A stretch of DNA of 64,000 nt, taken from contig CAUDHE010000002.1 in NCBI GenBank assembly GCA_958449275.1, forward strand, positions 8,079 through 72,078, in the 5' to 3' direction. The stretch's first letter is position 1. The number at the start of each line of letters is the position of its first letter. The stretch comes from an uncultured Alistipes sp. (GTDB taxonomy: Bacteria > Bacteroidota > Bacteroidia > Bacteroidales > Rikenellaceae). The notes under the pieces were generated by a model. It was not told the origin of the DNA. It worked only from the letters and a program-made list of their open reading frames with translations, and made no database searches. The translations under genes were made by a program, and so were the position numbers. Positions 26,642-34,953 of this stretch are shown piece by piece.

Positions 26642-27112
26642 ATGGCAAAAACGACATTGGATTCTACGGATAAAAAGATACTTCGTTTTCTGATAAAGAA
26701 CGCACGCACGCCATTTCTCGAGATAGCCCGCGAATGCGGAATATCGGGTGCGGCCATTCACCAACGCATAAAAAAACTGGAGGATATGGGCGTGATTCAA
26801 GGCAGTCGTCTGGTGGTCGTTCCCAAATCGCTGGGATTCGACGTATGCGCGTTCATCAGCATTCGAGTGTCGGACATTACGCGGCAGGAGGATACCGTGC
26901 AACAGCTCAAAAAGATTCCCGAGATCGTGGAATGCCACTACATAACAGGTTCGTACAACCTGATGGTGAAACTCTATTGCATCGACAACGAACATCTGAT
27001 GCGCACCATTTTCGACCACATCCTGCACGTGCAGGGAGTGTCGAGTACTCAGACATACATCTCGCTCAACGAATCGTTCCAGCGCGAGATTTACGTCGAT
27101 TGTCTCAACTGA
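26642..27112 (+). CDS. Lrp/AsnC-family transcriptional regulator, kbl operon
   Basis: A 156-residue regulator. The helix-turn-helix is at residues about 8-58 (DKKILRFLIKNAR, then ISGAAIHQRIKKLEDMGV), and the RAM domain at about 70-150 has HYITGSYNLMVKLYC. It starts 12 bp after kbl and ends before a strong terminator, so the two form a two-gene operon. That pairing suggests it senses an amino acid of threonine/glycine metabolism and controls kbl, perhaps also itself (inference). It is a diverged paralogue of the regulator at 17533. Confidence 0.92.
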   Translation: MAKTTLDSTDKKILRFLIKNARTPFLEIARECGISGAAIHQRIKKLEDMGVIQGSRLVVVPKSLGFDVCAFISIRVSDITRQEDTVQQLKKIPEIVECHYITGSYNLMVKLYCIDNEHLMRTIFDHILHVQGVSSTQTYISLNESFQREIYVDCLN

Positions 27113-27127
27113 CCCGACCGAGACGGC

Positions 27128-27161
27128 AAAGCGGGGAGGACATAAGATCTTCCCCGCTTTT
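27128..27161. terminator. Bidirectional terminator between convergent operons
   Basis: aaagcgggga pairs with tccccgcttt, with A and T runs at its ends, serving both the kbl operon (+) and the VTC-type cluster (-). Confidence 0.8.
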
Positions 27162-27168
27162 CGTATGC

Positions 27169-27810
27169 CTATCTTATCAGTACCACCCGTTCTCGGGGCA
27201 GCTGACGCCCCTCGGGCAGGGTTATCCTCAGCACATGGTCCGTCGCGACTCCCTCATCGCCTTTCATGGCAGGTATCCACTCGGGAGCCTCCGACAACGC
27301 TTTGGTGATGCGGCGCAGAAGCCGTCGGTCGGTAGCTTCGAGCACATCCTTCACCTTCACCGAACCGTCGGCTGCGACGGTGAACGATATTATGACCCGC
27401 GCCACGGGATCGGAATCGTCCCACTTCACCCGATCGGCTATGTAACGACTGAATTTCATCGGTTCGCCATCCGCCTCGAAACGTGCGGGAGTGTCGTAAC
27501 GCAACGTCACCAATATCACCCCGTTGGCTGCTCGGTCGCCGTATTCTGCCACGGTGCGCTCGTCGGCAGGCAGCAACTCGTTGGACACTATGTCGGCGGG
27601 ATCTATCTCCTTGACATCCTCTTCGCTCATGCGCACTCCGTTCACGATGTATATGGGTGTGCGATCGGCACGCGGGTTCTGAGCGACAGCCCCGTACGGG
27701 GCCGCCGACCATGCCGCCGACACGAGCGTCGCGACGGCGAACGAACGGAGCCTCCGCAGAGGTATGCGGAGAGAGGCAATGCGAACGAATGTTTCGAAAA
27801 CGATTCTCAT
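27169..27810 (-). CDS. TonB C-terminal-like protein with a receptor-plug-like motif
   Basis: A 213-residue exported protein (hydrophobic stretch about residues 25-43, end AVAQ). Residues about 52-105 copy the plug signature of SusC-type receptors: PIYIVNGVRM, then IDPADIVS and YGDRAANGVILVTL. Residues about 125-205 resemble a TonB C-terminal domain: ARVIISFTVAADGSVKVKDVLEA followed by PEWIPA. Having both a plug-like and a TonB-like part in one short protein is unusual. Plug-like pieces also occur in some Bacteroidetes M56-type sensor peptidases, from which this might derive. It starts 3 bp after the DUF2490 gene stop and is last in the operon. Confidence 0.7.
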   Translation of the reverse strand: MRIVFETFVRIASLRIPLRRLRSFAVATLVSAAWSAAPYGAVAQNPRADRTPIYIVNGVRMSEEDVKEIDPADIVSNELLPADERTVAEYGDRAANGVILVTLRYDTPARFEADGEPMKFSRYIADRVKWDDSDPVARVIISFTVAADGSVKVKDVLEATDRRLLRRITKALSEAPEWIPAMKGDEGVATDHVLRITLPEGRQLPRERVVLIR

Positions 27811-27813
27811 GGT

Positions 27814-28590
27814 TTACAGTTTAAAGTTATAATCCACGCCGAACACATGGTTGCACCGCTTCACGAGCGACCACTCCTTCATGGCGCCGCTACCCGCTTT
27901 GTAGCGGGCGCGATACTCGCGGTTGAAATGCACCATATAATAAAAATCCAATCTGTTGCGTCTGTCGATCTTGTACTCCGTGCCGAATGCCAACCGCACG
28001 CGATTGATGTAGTTGTCGTGCGAAAATGCGTCGGTTTTGAAGTTGCCGACAGGGGCGGGGGCATTCAGTGTAACGTATAGTTCGGCATAAACGTAGGGTT
28101 CCCAGTGCGAACGACGTATGTCGTAGGCGACTTTAAATCGCGAACGCAGCGTGACCAGCGGATCGGGCTTCTCGTATCGGTTCACCGAGTCGCTGCGGAA
28201 TCGCATGCGCACCCTTTCGCGCAGCGACAGTTTCACGCGCCCCGCGCGATAAAGCCCCGTCACGTCGAAATTGACGCGATGGCGAATATCCCAGCCGTCG
28301 ATCGGATCGCGGTCGTTCACCAGGCAGTATTCGGCCCCCAGCTTTAGGAACGGGATGGGTTTGTAGTTCACGCCGAGGCTCGAAACCACCTTCTCCACCG
28401 ATCCGAAATTGTCGCAGAGACGCAATTGCTCGCTCCATCCGATGCTTACGCTCCGTCCTATCGGAACGGTCAGTCCCGCACGGAAACGCCCCTGCACGTC
28501 GCTTGCCGAACTCTCGGACAACGGCAAACTCTGGGCCGCGGCGGCAACGGCTGCCGCCGAAGCGATCAAAAGTGTGAGGATTTTCTTCAT
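27814..28590 (-). CDS. DUF2490-family outer-membrane beta-barrel protein
   Basis: A 258-residue protein with a Sec signal (MKKILTLL start, cleavage after AAAQ near residue 20). The mature part is a run of amphipathic strands. It begins with QGRFRAGLTVPIGRS and ends KRCNHVFGVDYNFKL, with a final aromatic residue pattern as in outer-membrane barrels. DUF2490 proteins are small barrels of unknown role. The ATG at 28590 was chosen over 28611 because it starts the signal. It lies between the DUF4956 gene (85 bp upstream) and the TonB-like gene (3 bp downstream), so it likely serves the same process. Confidence 0.82.
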   Translation of the reverse strand: MKKILTLLIASAAAVAAAAQSLPLSESSASDVQGRFRAGLTVPIGRSVSIGWSEQLRLCDNFGSVEKVVSSLGVNYKPIPFLKLGAEYCLVNDRDPIDGWDIRHRVNFDVTGLYRAGRVKLSLRERVRMRFRSDSVNRYEKPDPLVTLRSRFKVAYDIRRSHWEPYVYAELYVTLNAPAPVGNFKTDAFSHDNYINRVRLAFGTEYKIDRRNRLDFYYMVHFNREYRARYKAGSGAMKEWSLVKRCNHVFGVDYNFKL

Positions 28591-28619
28591 ATGTGGTTTG
28601 TTTATTATCATTTGTTAAC

Positions 28620-28646
28620 GATGCGACCGATGCGACCGATGCGACC
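28620..28646. repeat. Three tandem copies of a 9-bp unit
   Basis: gatgcgacc is repeated three times in the gap between the DUF2490 start and the DUF4956 stop. Copy-number change here could alter the spacing between the two cistrons. Confidence 0.8.
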
Positions 28647-28675
28647 GACTGCCGACCATGTGCCGGCACGAATCT

Positions 28676-29398
28676 CTACTCCACGAATCGGTCGGCCTTG
28701 GTCAGCATGCCGATACTGTCGCTCTCGCCCTCGTGCAATTTGTAATAGACCTTCACGAAAGCCACGTCGCGCAAGAAATCCACGTGTCCCACCTCCACCT
28801 TGTCGATCTTCAGTCCGAGACGCTGCTCCAGATCGGCCGTCAATTCGTCGCGACGTTCGGGCACGATCAGCTCGATGCGCTCGTAAAGCACCAGTTTGGC
28901 CGATGTGTGACGCAGCAACAGACGTCTCTCCATAATCCACAGCAGTCCGAGAATCATCGCGTCGGCCGCCACGAGTTCGGCATACGAAATATTCAGGGCC
29001 AGACCGTTTATCACCGCCGTCGAAATGATGATGAACAGATATGTCATTTCGCGTATGGGCACCGTTTCGGTTCGGTAGCGTATCACGCCGAATATGGCGA
29101 ACAGTCCCAGCGTGAGGCCTATCTGCAACTTCACGTTCTCCATCAGGAATATGAGCAAAAACATGGCCGAGCTGAACAGCATGAACGTCAGCACATAATC
29201 GCGGCGACCGCTCTTGCGGTAGTAGCAGAAACGCACTATGAGCCACGATACCAGCAGGTTGAAAGCGAAGCGCATCAGCAGGTGGATGAGATTCTGCGTG
29301 TCGCACAACGGTACCCCGAGAAAACTTATCTGCGAGGTGATGTCGTAGCCGAACTCTTCGGCTATCGAGGGGTCGAAATCCTGAAAATCCTGAATCAT
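28676..29398 (-). CDS. DUF4956 membrane protein
   Basis: A 240-residue inner-membrane protein. Four or so hydrophobic helices lie at about residues 38-56, 70-87, 92-106 and 120-150, followed by a soluble C-terminal domain of about 80 residues (ELIVPERRDELTADLEQRLG onward). The text FGVIRYRTE, then IREMTYLFIII, is characteristic of DUF4956. This family is repeatedly encoded beside VTC-domain proteins. Here the ATG overlaps the VTC stop (ATGA, 29395-29398), implying coupled translation and joint action, perhaps exporting or anchoring the VTC product (inference). Confidence 0.88.
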   Translation of the reverse strand: MIQDFQDFDPSIAEEFGYDITSQISFLGVPLCDTQNLIHLLMRFAFNLLVSWLIVRFCYYRKSGRRDYVLTFMLFSSAMFLLIFLMENVKLQIGLTLGLFAIFGVIRYRTETVPIREMTYLFIIISTAVINGLALNISYAELVAADAMILGLLWIMERRLLLRHTSAKLVLYERIELIVPERRDELTADLEQRLGLKIDKVEVGHVDFLRDVAFVKVYYKLHEGESDSIGMLTKADRFVE

Positions 29399-30267
29399 GC
29401 GTTATTCGTTTTACCGTTTATCGTTTTTATTATGCGTCGTATCTTTGCCTTGAAACGATTGCTCTTCACCCGAGGATTCGACAATGCCGTGCCGATGCAA
29501 TATTTGCTGACCTTCAGGGGGCGTATGCGCAACCTCCCGAGAATCCGTTTCATGGGCGACGGGGCCATGCCGTTCTGCTTCAGTTCCACGATGACCATCC
29601 CGCCCACGGAGACGGTCGCTCCGCAGTCGCCCGCGGCGACCGACAACGCACCGTCGGCAATGCCCGACGTGCAACGGTTTCTCGCGCCGTCAGCTCCGCC
29701 GCGGGCACGCACGTCGGTAAACGTCAGATTCCAGTCTATGGTAAGCCGTTCGGTACGCGCGTGATTCACCAGCGTTATCCGCTCGAAATTGGTCGCGAGG
29801 GCAGGCGTTATCAATTCGGGAGGGTAGTTCGCTTTCGCCCGCAGAAACTCGGCCGCATCGGCATTGCGAGTCACCGCGGCGACGTCGGCGAAATCGATAC
29901 GCATGCGGCGTTTTTTCGTCCGCCCCTTATTGGTCTTGTTCTTCACCTCTACGAAACTCACTCCCGACTCGACATAGGTGCGAGTGCGTATCTTCTGCCG
30001 CGCGAGCTTGCGATCGTGGTGCGACATATACATCCGTCTGTCGTCCGTATCGTAGTAGAGGGTCTCGTAACGGCATGCACGGCATTCGCCTATCGTCTGC
30101 ACCGAATAGTCGTCCGCAGCCATGCGCAACATCTCCAGACACTGCTCCTCGCTGAGCACATACTTCGTGTCGACGCGATTCATCAGCTTTACGGCCGACA
30201 TCTCGTCGAGACTCAGGGTCGGCATGTGCCGCCACAGCGTCAGGGTGTTAAGTTGTTCGAAGGTCAT
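29395..30267 (-). CDS. VTC-domain protein, polyphosphate-polymerase-like
   Basis: A 290-residue cytoplasmic-type protein with a VTC (vacuolar transporter chaperone) catalytic tunnel fold. By comparison with yeast Vtc4, the basic tunnel residues appear as R94 and R96 (KIRTRTY), K109 (VEVKNK), R174 (TERLTID) and the metal-binding glutamate as E228 (VIVELK). VDTKYVLS near 32-39 and YETLYYDT (67-74) are also typical. It may make polyphosphate from ATP or bind another polyanion. Residues about 187-222 form an Ala/Gly-rich insert between two core strands. The downstream DUF4956 gene overlaps it by 4 bp. Confidence 0.88.
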   Translation of the reverse strand: MTFEQLNTLTLWRHMPTLSLDEMSAVKLMNRVDTKYVLSEEQCLEMLRMAADDYSVQTIGECRACRYETLYYDTDDRRMYMSHHDRKLARQKIRTRTYVESGVSFVEVKNKTNKGRTKKRRMRIDFADVAAVTRNADAAEFLRAKANYPPELITPALATNFERITLVNHARTERLTIDWNLTFTDVRARGGADGARNRCTSGIADGALSVAAGDCGATVSVGGMVIVELKQNGMAPSPMKRILGRLRIRPLKVSKYCIGTALSNPRVKSNRFKAKIRRIIKTINGKTNNA

Positions 30268-30321
30268 GACGGAAAATTTCGAATAGGACGCCGACGGACG
30301 AACGTCGCCATTACGATCGGA

Positions 30322-30744
30322 TCAATCCTCGAATACGTATTCGAAGACCTTCACCGTATAGAGTTTGCCGTTGGGCAGATAATTATATTGCTTGCGCTTG
30401 GTGCCGTCGTCGTTGTATTCGTACTTGCGTATGCGCATCGGTTTGTTACGCTCGTCGTACACCACCTCGCGCACTACCATATCAGTTTCGGGATCGTATT
30501 CGCACGTGACGCGCTTCGTTTGTCCGAACTGGTTGTATTCGATCTCCTCGATTTTTCGACCCTGCGAGTCGTAAACGGTCACATGGTCGAGCCAACGGCT
30601 TTTCTTGGCAGAATCGGTATTCCACTCCTTAACGGTTAGATTCTTGCGTTTGGCGCGCTTCGCCAGCGTCTCGGGACTCAACGCCTGCGCGGCAAGTCCC
30701 TGCGCGAAAAGAATCGCCGCAGCGATCGTAAGAAGTCGTTTCAT
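30322..30744 (-). CDS. Small secreted protein of unknown function
   Basis: A 140-residue protein with a signal peptide (MKRLLTIAAAILFAQ start, cleavage after LAAQ near 20). The mature part is short beta-hairpin units: VTVYDSQGRKIEEIEYN, then CEYDPETDMV and YEYNDDGTKRKQYNY. These resemble YD-type (RHS/MORN-like) repeats. I do not recognise a named family. It lies 54 bp upstream of the VTC gene on the same strand, so it is probably the first gene of that operon. The ATG at 30744 was chosen because it starts the signal and lies downstream of a -7 box. Confidence 0.7.
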   Translation of the reverse strand: MKRLLTIAAAILFAQGLAAQALSPETLAKRAKRKNLTVKEWNTDSAKKSRWLDHVTVYDSQGRKIEEIEYNQFGQTKRVTCEYDPETDMVVREVVYDERNKPMRIRKYEYNDDGTKRKQYNYLPNGKLYTVKVFEYVFED

Positions 30745-30816
30745 AACGGTTCGGATTAGTGTGGAATGTGTTTTTCTTCGCACCGTCGTCGGCCTGCGAT
30801 CGACGGTAACCGCATA

Positions 30817-30824
30817 CAAATTTA
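30817..30824 (-). promoter_or_regulatory. Promoter (-7 TAAATTTG) of the VTC-type cluster
   Basis: On the minus strand a -7 box about 73 bp upstream of the first gene of the cluster. There is no clear -33 element. Confidence 0.45.
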
Positions 30825-30934
30825 ATATTATTTCCCGAAAAACATCATAATCGCGAATATTTTACGCCTTGCGGCGAATCATATCCCCGTCATTGTTCGC
30901 CGTAATGAAAACGTATGTTGAAAAGCAAACGGAA

Positions 30935-31936
30935 TCAGAACAGATATTTATCGCTCTTTATGCGGTCGAAGAGCATGCGTACGTCGCGCCAAACCTCGCT
31001 GCCGAGCGTGGTGCCCACGATCTCGATGACTTTGCCCGCCGCGACGGCTCCCAGTGTGCCGCACTGACGCAGCGACAGGTCGTCGCACAGTCCCGCGAGG
31101 AATCCGGCAGCATAGAAGTCGCCCGCGCCCGTGGTGTCGACGCGCTTGGCGGCAGCCATGATGCCGACGTGCACCACCTCGCTCGCGCGTTTTATCAATG
31201 CGCCCTTCATGCCGATCTTCACGACCGCCAGATCGCATATTTCCGATATGGCCTGCAAAGCGTTGATAGGCTCGCGCTCGCCCGTGAATGCCACGGCTTC
31301 GTCCTCGTTGGCGAACACCATGTCGACGTGGCGCGCGATGAGATCGTGCAGGAAATCGCGGTTTTCGGCCACCACGTTGAAGCTTGCCATGTCGATGGCC
31401 ACTTGCAAACCCGCAGCCTTGGCTTCGGACGCCGCCTTGCGTATGAGTTCGCGGTTCTGCACCAGATAGCCCTCGATGTAGAGACAGTCGTAGCCGTTCA
31501 GAAGCTCGCGGTCGACTTGGTCGGGAGTCATCTCCAACGCAGCTCCGAGGTGGGTGAGCATGGTGCGTTCGCCGTCGGGCGAGACCAGCGATATGCACTT
31601 GCCCGAACGTCCCTCGCCGCGGAATATGTGCGGCTCGATATTCAGATTGCGCAGCGCCTGCTCGAAAAAGTCGCCCGTGGTGTCGCGTCCGACCTCGCCG
31701 ATGAATCCCGTTTCGCATCCCATCGACGCCAGCGCGCGGATGGTGTTGTCGGCCGATCCGCCCAGCGAGAGCGAATAAGGCTGCCCCGCCACGGCTTTCG
31801 ACACTTCGGTTTGCAGATCGGCATCCACCAGATTCATCGAACCTTTGGCCAGTCCGTATTCGGTCAACACGCTGTCGTCCGACAGGTTGACCAGCATGTC
31901 GGTAAGGGCATTTCCCATGCCCGCGATTTTCTTCAT
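30935..31936 (-). CDS. PfkB-family sugar/nucleoside kinase, adenosine-kinase-like
   Basis: A 333-residue ribokinase-fold enzyme. It has the N-terminal GNALTDMLVNL and the glycine motif SLGGSADNTIRALA (substrate side, near 56-69). The C-terminal ATP site and catalytic Asp are in DTTGAGDFYAAGFL near residue 266. The SADN variant and the overall text match proteins annotated as adenosine kinase in Bacteroidetes; substrate could also be another nucleoside or ketose. It lies 29 bp after pfkA on the same strand and is probably co-transcribed with it. Confidence 0.85.
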   Translation of the reverse strand: MKKIAGMGNALTDMLVNLSDDSVLTEYGLAKGSMNLVDADLQTEVSKAVAGQPYSLSLGGSADNTIRALASMGCETGFIGEVGRDTTGDFFEQALRNLNIEPHIFRGEGRSGKCISLVSPDGERTMLTHLGAALEMTPDQVDRELLNGYDCLYIEGYLVQNRELIRKAASEAKAAGLQVAIDMASFNVVAENRDFLHDLIARHVDMVFANEDEAVAFTGEREPINALQAISEICDLAVVKIGMKGALIKRASEVVHVGIMAAAKRVDTTGAGDFYAAGFLAGLCDDLSLRQCGTLGAVAAGKVIEIVGTTLGSEVWRDVRMLFDRIKSDKYLF

Positions 31937-31965
31937 CGGAAACAGTAGGGTTAGGCCTGCAAAGG

Positions 31966-32943
31966 CTATATTGACAATATCTTCACTATGTCGAGATCCT
32001 TCAGATCGAGTTGCGACGTATGCGCCACGGCCTTCTTGAACGGTACGTAGACCAGTTCGCCGTTCTTTATGCCGATCATGACGTTACGCTGGCCCTCGGT
32101 CAGAGCCTCTATGGCCGTGGCTCCCATCTTCGATGCGAGAATACGATCCTTCGCCGTGGGCGAACCGCCGCGCTGAAGGTGTCCGAGAATGGTCACGCGG
32201 GCGTCGAACTCGGGAAACTCCTTTTTGATGCGCTCGGCCAGTCCGAGCGCACCGCCCGTCGAAGGATTCTCAGCGACGAGGACGATCGCCGAATTTTTGC
32301 TCTTGCGGAACCCGTTGTGAATCAGATCGGCCAACTGGTCGACCTCGGTTTCGCGCTCGGGGATGATGGCGGCCTCGGCGCCCGATGCGATAGCGCCGTT
32401 AAGAGCCAGATAACCCGCCGTGTGCCCCATCACCTCGACGAAAAAGAGGCGTTCGTGGCTGGTCGCCGTGTCGCGCAACTTATCGACGGCTTCGATTATG
32501 GTGTTGAGTGCGGTATCGTAACCTATGGTCTCGTCGGTGCCGTCCAGATCGTTATCGATGGTTCCGGGCAACCCCACGATGGGGACGTCGAATTCGTCGG
32601 CGAAAGTCTGCGCTCCCGTCAGCGATCCGTCGCCGCCGATGACCACCAGCGCGTCGATACCTGCGGCCTTCATGTTCTCGTAGGCCTGGCGACGGCCCTC
32701 CTCGGTGCGGAACTCCTTGCTGCGCGCCGTTTTGAGAATAGTGCCGCCCTGCTGTATGATGTTGCTGACGCTCTGCGATTTGAACTCCACTATCTCGTTG
32801 GTCACCAGACCGTGGTAACCGCGCATGATACCCTTGACCTTGTAGCCGTTGTAGATGGCGGTTCGCGTCACCGCGCGGATGGCCGCATTCATACCCGGAG
32901 CGTCGCCGCCCGAGGTGAGAACTCCGATACATTTAATTGCCAT
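31966..32943 (-). CDS. pfkA: ATP-dependent 6-phosphofructokinase
   Basis: Phosphorylates fructose 6-phosphate to the 1,6-bisphosphate in glycolysis. The 325-residue length is typical of bacterial PfkA. Motifs: GGDAPGMNA (12-20) and GGDGSLTGA (about 104-112) for ATP binding, and [12 protein letters not shown] (about 125-136) with the catalytic Asp. The G at the position after the GGD of the second motif (GGDGS) indicates ATP rather than pyrophosphate use. The start is right after a strong promoter. The PfkB-type kinase gene follows after 29 bp. Confidence 0.97.
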   Translation of the reverse strand: MAIKCIGVLTSGGDAPGMNAAIRAVTRTAIYNGYKVKGIMRGYHGLVTNEIVEFKSQSVSNIIQQGGTILKTARSKEFRTEEGRRQAYENMKAAGIDALVVIGGDGSLTGAQTFADEFDVPIVGLPGTIDNDLDGTDETIGYDTALNTIIEAVDKLRDTATSHERLFFVEVMGHTAGYLALNGAIASGAEAAIIPERETEVDQLADLIHNGFRKSKNSAIVLVAENPSTGGALGLAERIKKEFPEFDARVTILGHLQRGGSPTAKDRILASKMGATAIEALTEGQRNVMIGIKNGELVYVPFKKAVAHTSQLDLKDLDIVKILSI

Positions 32944-32969
32944 AATCGAAAATGCTTAATGATTCCTTA

Positions 32970-33000
32970 CAAAGGTAAGTATTTTTCGAAATACGGCAAA
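32970..33000 (-). promoter_or_regulatory. pfkA promoter
   Basis: On the minus strand, TTTG (32997-33000), a 19-nt spacer and TACCTTTG (32970-32977). The -33 box abuts the T tract of the upstream susD terminator. Confidence 0.75.
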
Positions 33001-33029
33001 AAAAGCGGCGCCCCGCAATGGAACGCCGC
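32998..33029 (-). terminator. Terminator of the susC-susD operon
   Basis: On the minus strand, a gcggcg/cgccgc stem with a long loop followed by seven T. It ends inside the pfkA -33 region. Confidence 0.7.
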
Positions 33030-33053
33030 CTCAGCCGTCGGGCCGAGAGAGTA

Positions 33054-34940
33054 TTAATAACCCGGGTTCTGAACCAGATTGGGGTTGATGTTGATCTGAT
33101 CTTGCGGAATGGCCAGCCAGTAGTTGCGCGGCGTCTCGAAAGTAATCACCTGAGCGCCCTCGTAAACGTCGGTCACCTTGTAGAACTCCTCGGCGGTCTG
33201 ACCTGCGAGGTTCCAGCCCTGAGCCGACTTGCCCAGGTAGTCGCCCGCGATCTTCCAACGGCGCAGGTCGTGATACCAGCGGCCTTCGAACATGAACTCG
33301 ATCATGCGCTCCTGACGGATGACCTTCACCAGTTCGTCGCCGCTCGGGATGCCGCCCACCTTGGCCCACGATGTCTCGAAGTTGGGCAGACCCGCACGGT
33401 TGCGTACCTTGTTGAGGTAGGCGAGTCCCTTTGCGCTGAGCGTACCCGTGTACTCGGCCTCGGCCTCGGCATAGTTGAGGTAAGGCTCGGCGAAACGGAT
33501 GTAGGGATAAGAGAATTTGTTATAGGTGAACGATTTGCTCGAAACGGTATACGAATCGGCCTTCGAGATCCACTTCTTCACGTAATATCCCGTGCAGCTC
33601 TGATACTCGTTGGTGTTGTTGCCGTCGTTCTGCTGCTCCTCGCCGCGGCGACATTTCAGAATGATGGTTTTGCCGTTTATGTCGTACTCGCCGCGGTCGT
33701 AACCTATCGAGGCATAGAAACGGGGCTCGCGATTGTGGTGCAGCATGACGGTCTCGCCTGCCTCGTCGAGCCGGTAGAGATCGATATCCTTCGTTTCGGG
33801 ATCGACGTCCATAGGCAGACCGTTCTTCGAGAGATAGATTTGGGCGGCTGCCAACGTCGGTACGAAATAGCCGCGGAATCCGTCCGCACTGTAAGACGAA
33901 TAGCCTACGCGCGGAGCCATGTTCTTGGCATTGTAGCTGATTTGGCTCTGGTTATTGTACGAGAAGAGGTGCTCTTCGCTGTTGTAGAACTGCGACGAAC
34001 CGTCATTGCCGATAAATGCGGCACGGTAGTTATTGTAACCTCTCTCGAACTCGTCGTCGCCCTTGTCGCTCAATTCGAAGAGCTTGAATCCGTCGGCTTC
34101 ACCCTGCACGATGGCCTCCTCGGCGGCGTCCATAGCCTTTTTCCACAGCTCCTTGTCGTAGGTCTGCGAAATGAGGTGCGTTCCGTCGGGGTTGGTGAAG
34201 TCGCCGTACCATTCCGAGTTGCCGTTCATCTGGGGCGATGCCGCGAAGAGCCAGGCGCGGGCCTTAAGAGCCTTGGCCAAGGTCTTGGTGGCACGGCCGT
34301 AGTAGAGCGGATCCTGAACTTCGGGCAGATATTTGGCCGCCTCGTCGTACATGTCCGAAATGAACTGCGTGCACTCCAGATATGTCGATCGGGGAACGTT
34401 CAGATTCTCGTCCTGCGACAATTCGTGAGTGACCAGAATGATGGGACCGTAATACTCCAGCAGCGTCTGGTGAAGATATGCGATGGCCCAGTAAGCCTCG
34501 CCCTTCCACATGTTTTTCTCCTCGTCGGTGGCATCGGGCACCTTGTCGGCGTTGGCGATCAGGTTGTAGGCGTTGCGGATGCCCTCCCACATGCGGTAGT
34601 CGGTCAGCGCGCCTGCGGGATACGAAGTCGCGCCCTGCGACCACATGGCCACGTAGGTGTTCGAAGGGCTCTCGTAATTGTTATATACCAAGCTCTTCCA
34701 TTTGAAATAACGGACCGAGCCGAAGAATCCCGACATCATGTCGCCGTTGCATATCTCGAGCGACGACTGGAAATAATAGCGGTTGGGCATGTACCAGTAG
34801 AGCGAACAAGCGAATTTGTCCGTCTGTATGTGGGTCTTGTAGAGGTCGTCGATGGTCGCCTTACCCTCGGGAATCACGTCGAGGAAGTTGCACGAGACGA
34901 GGCTCAACGACAACGCTAACGATATAAATATTTTTTTCAT
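33054..34940 (-). CDS. SusD/RagB-family nutrient-binding outer-membrane lipoprotein
   Basis: A 628-residue surface lipoprotein (lipobox SLVSC, Cys17, then NFLDVIPEG). It is the lid and binding partner of the SusC channel encoded 13 bp upstream. The N-terminal text DVIPEGKATIDDLYKT and the C-terminal RLAEPYLNYAEAE-type region (here IRFAEPYLNYAEAEAEY, near residue 480) with RNRAGLP and QERMIEF are classic SusD. The core helices should form TPR-like repeats. Substrate unknown: no glycoside hydrolase lies in the same operon, so peptides or another oligomer are possible. A terminator follows before pfkA. Confidence 0.96.
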   Translation of the reverse strand: MKKIFISLALSLSLVSCNFLDVIPEGKATIDDLYKTHIQTDKFACSLYWYMPNRYYFQSSLEICNGDMMSGFFGSVRYFKWKSLVYNNYESPSNTYVAMWSQGATSYPAGALTDYRMWEGIRNAYNLIANADKVPDATDEEKNMWKGEAYWAIAYLHQTLLEYYGPIILVTHELSQDENLNVPRSTYLECTQFISDMYDEAAKYLPEVQDPLYYGRATKTLAKALKARAWLFAASPQMNGNSEWYGDFTNPDGTHLISQTYDKELWKKAMDAAEEAIVQGEADGFKLFELSDKGDDEFERGYNNYRAAFIGNDGSSQFYNSEEHLFSYNNQSQISYNAKNMAPRVGYSSYSADGFRGYFVPTLAAAQIYLSKNGLPMDVDPETKDIDLYRLDEAGETVMLHHNREPRFYASIGYDRGEYDINGKTIILKCRRGEEQQNDGNNTNEYQSCTGYYVKKWISKADSYTVSSKSFTYNKFSYPYIRFAEPYLNYAEAEAEYTGTLSAKGLAYLNKVRNRAGLPNFETSWAKVGGIPSGDELVKVIRQERMIEFMFEGRWYHDLRRWKIAGDYLGKSAQGWNLAGQTAEEFYKVTDVYEGAQVITFETPRNYWLAIPQDQININPNLVQNPGY

Positions 34941-34953
34941 TGTTCCGTTTCGA

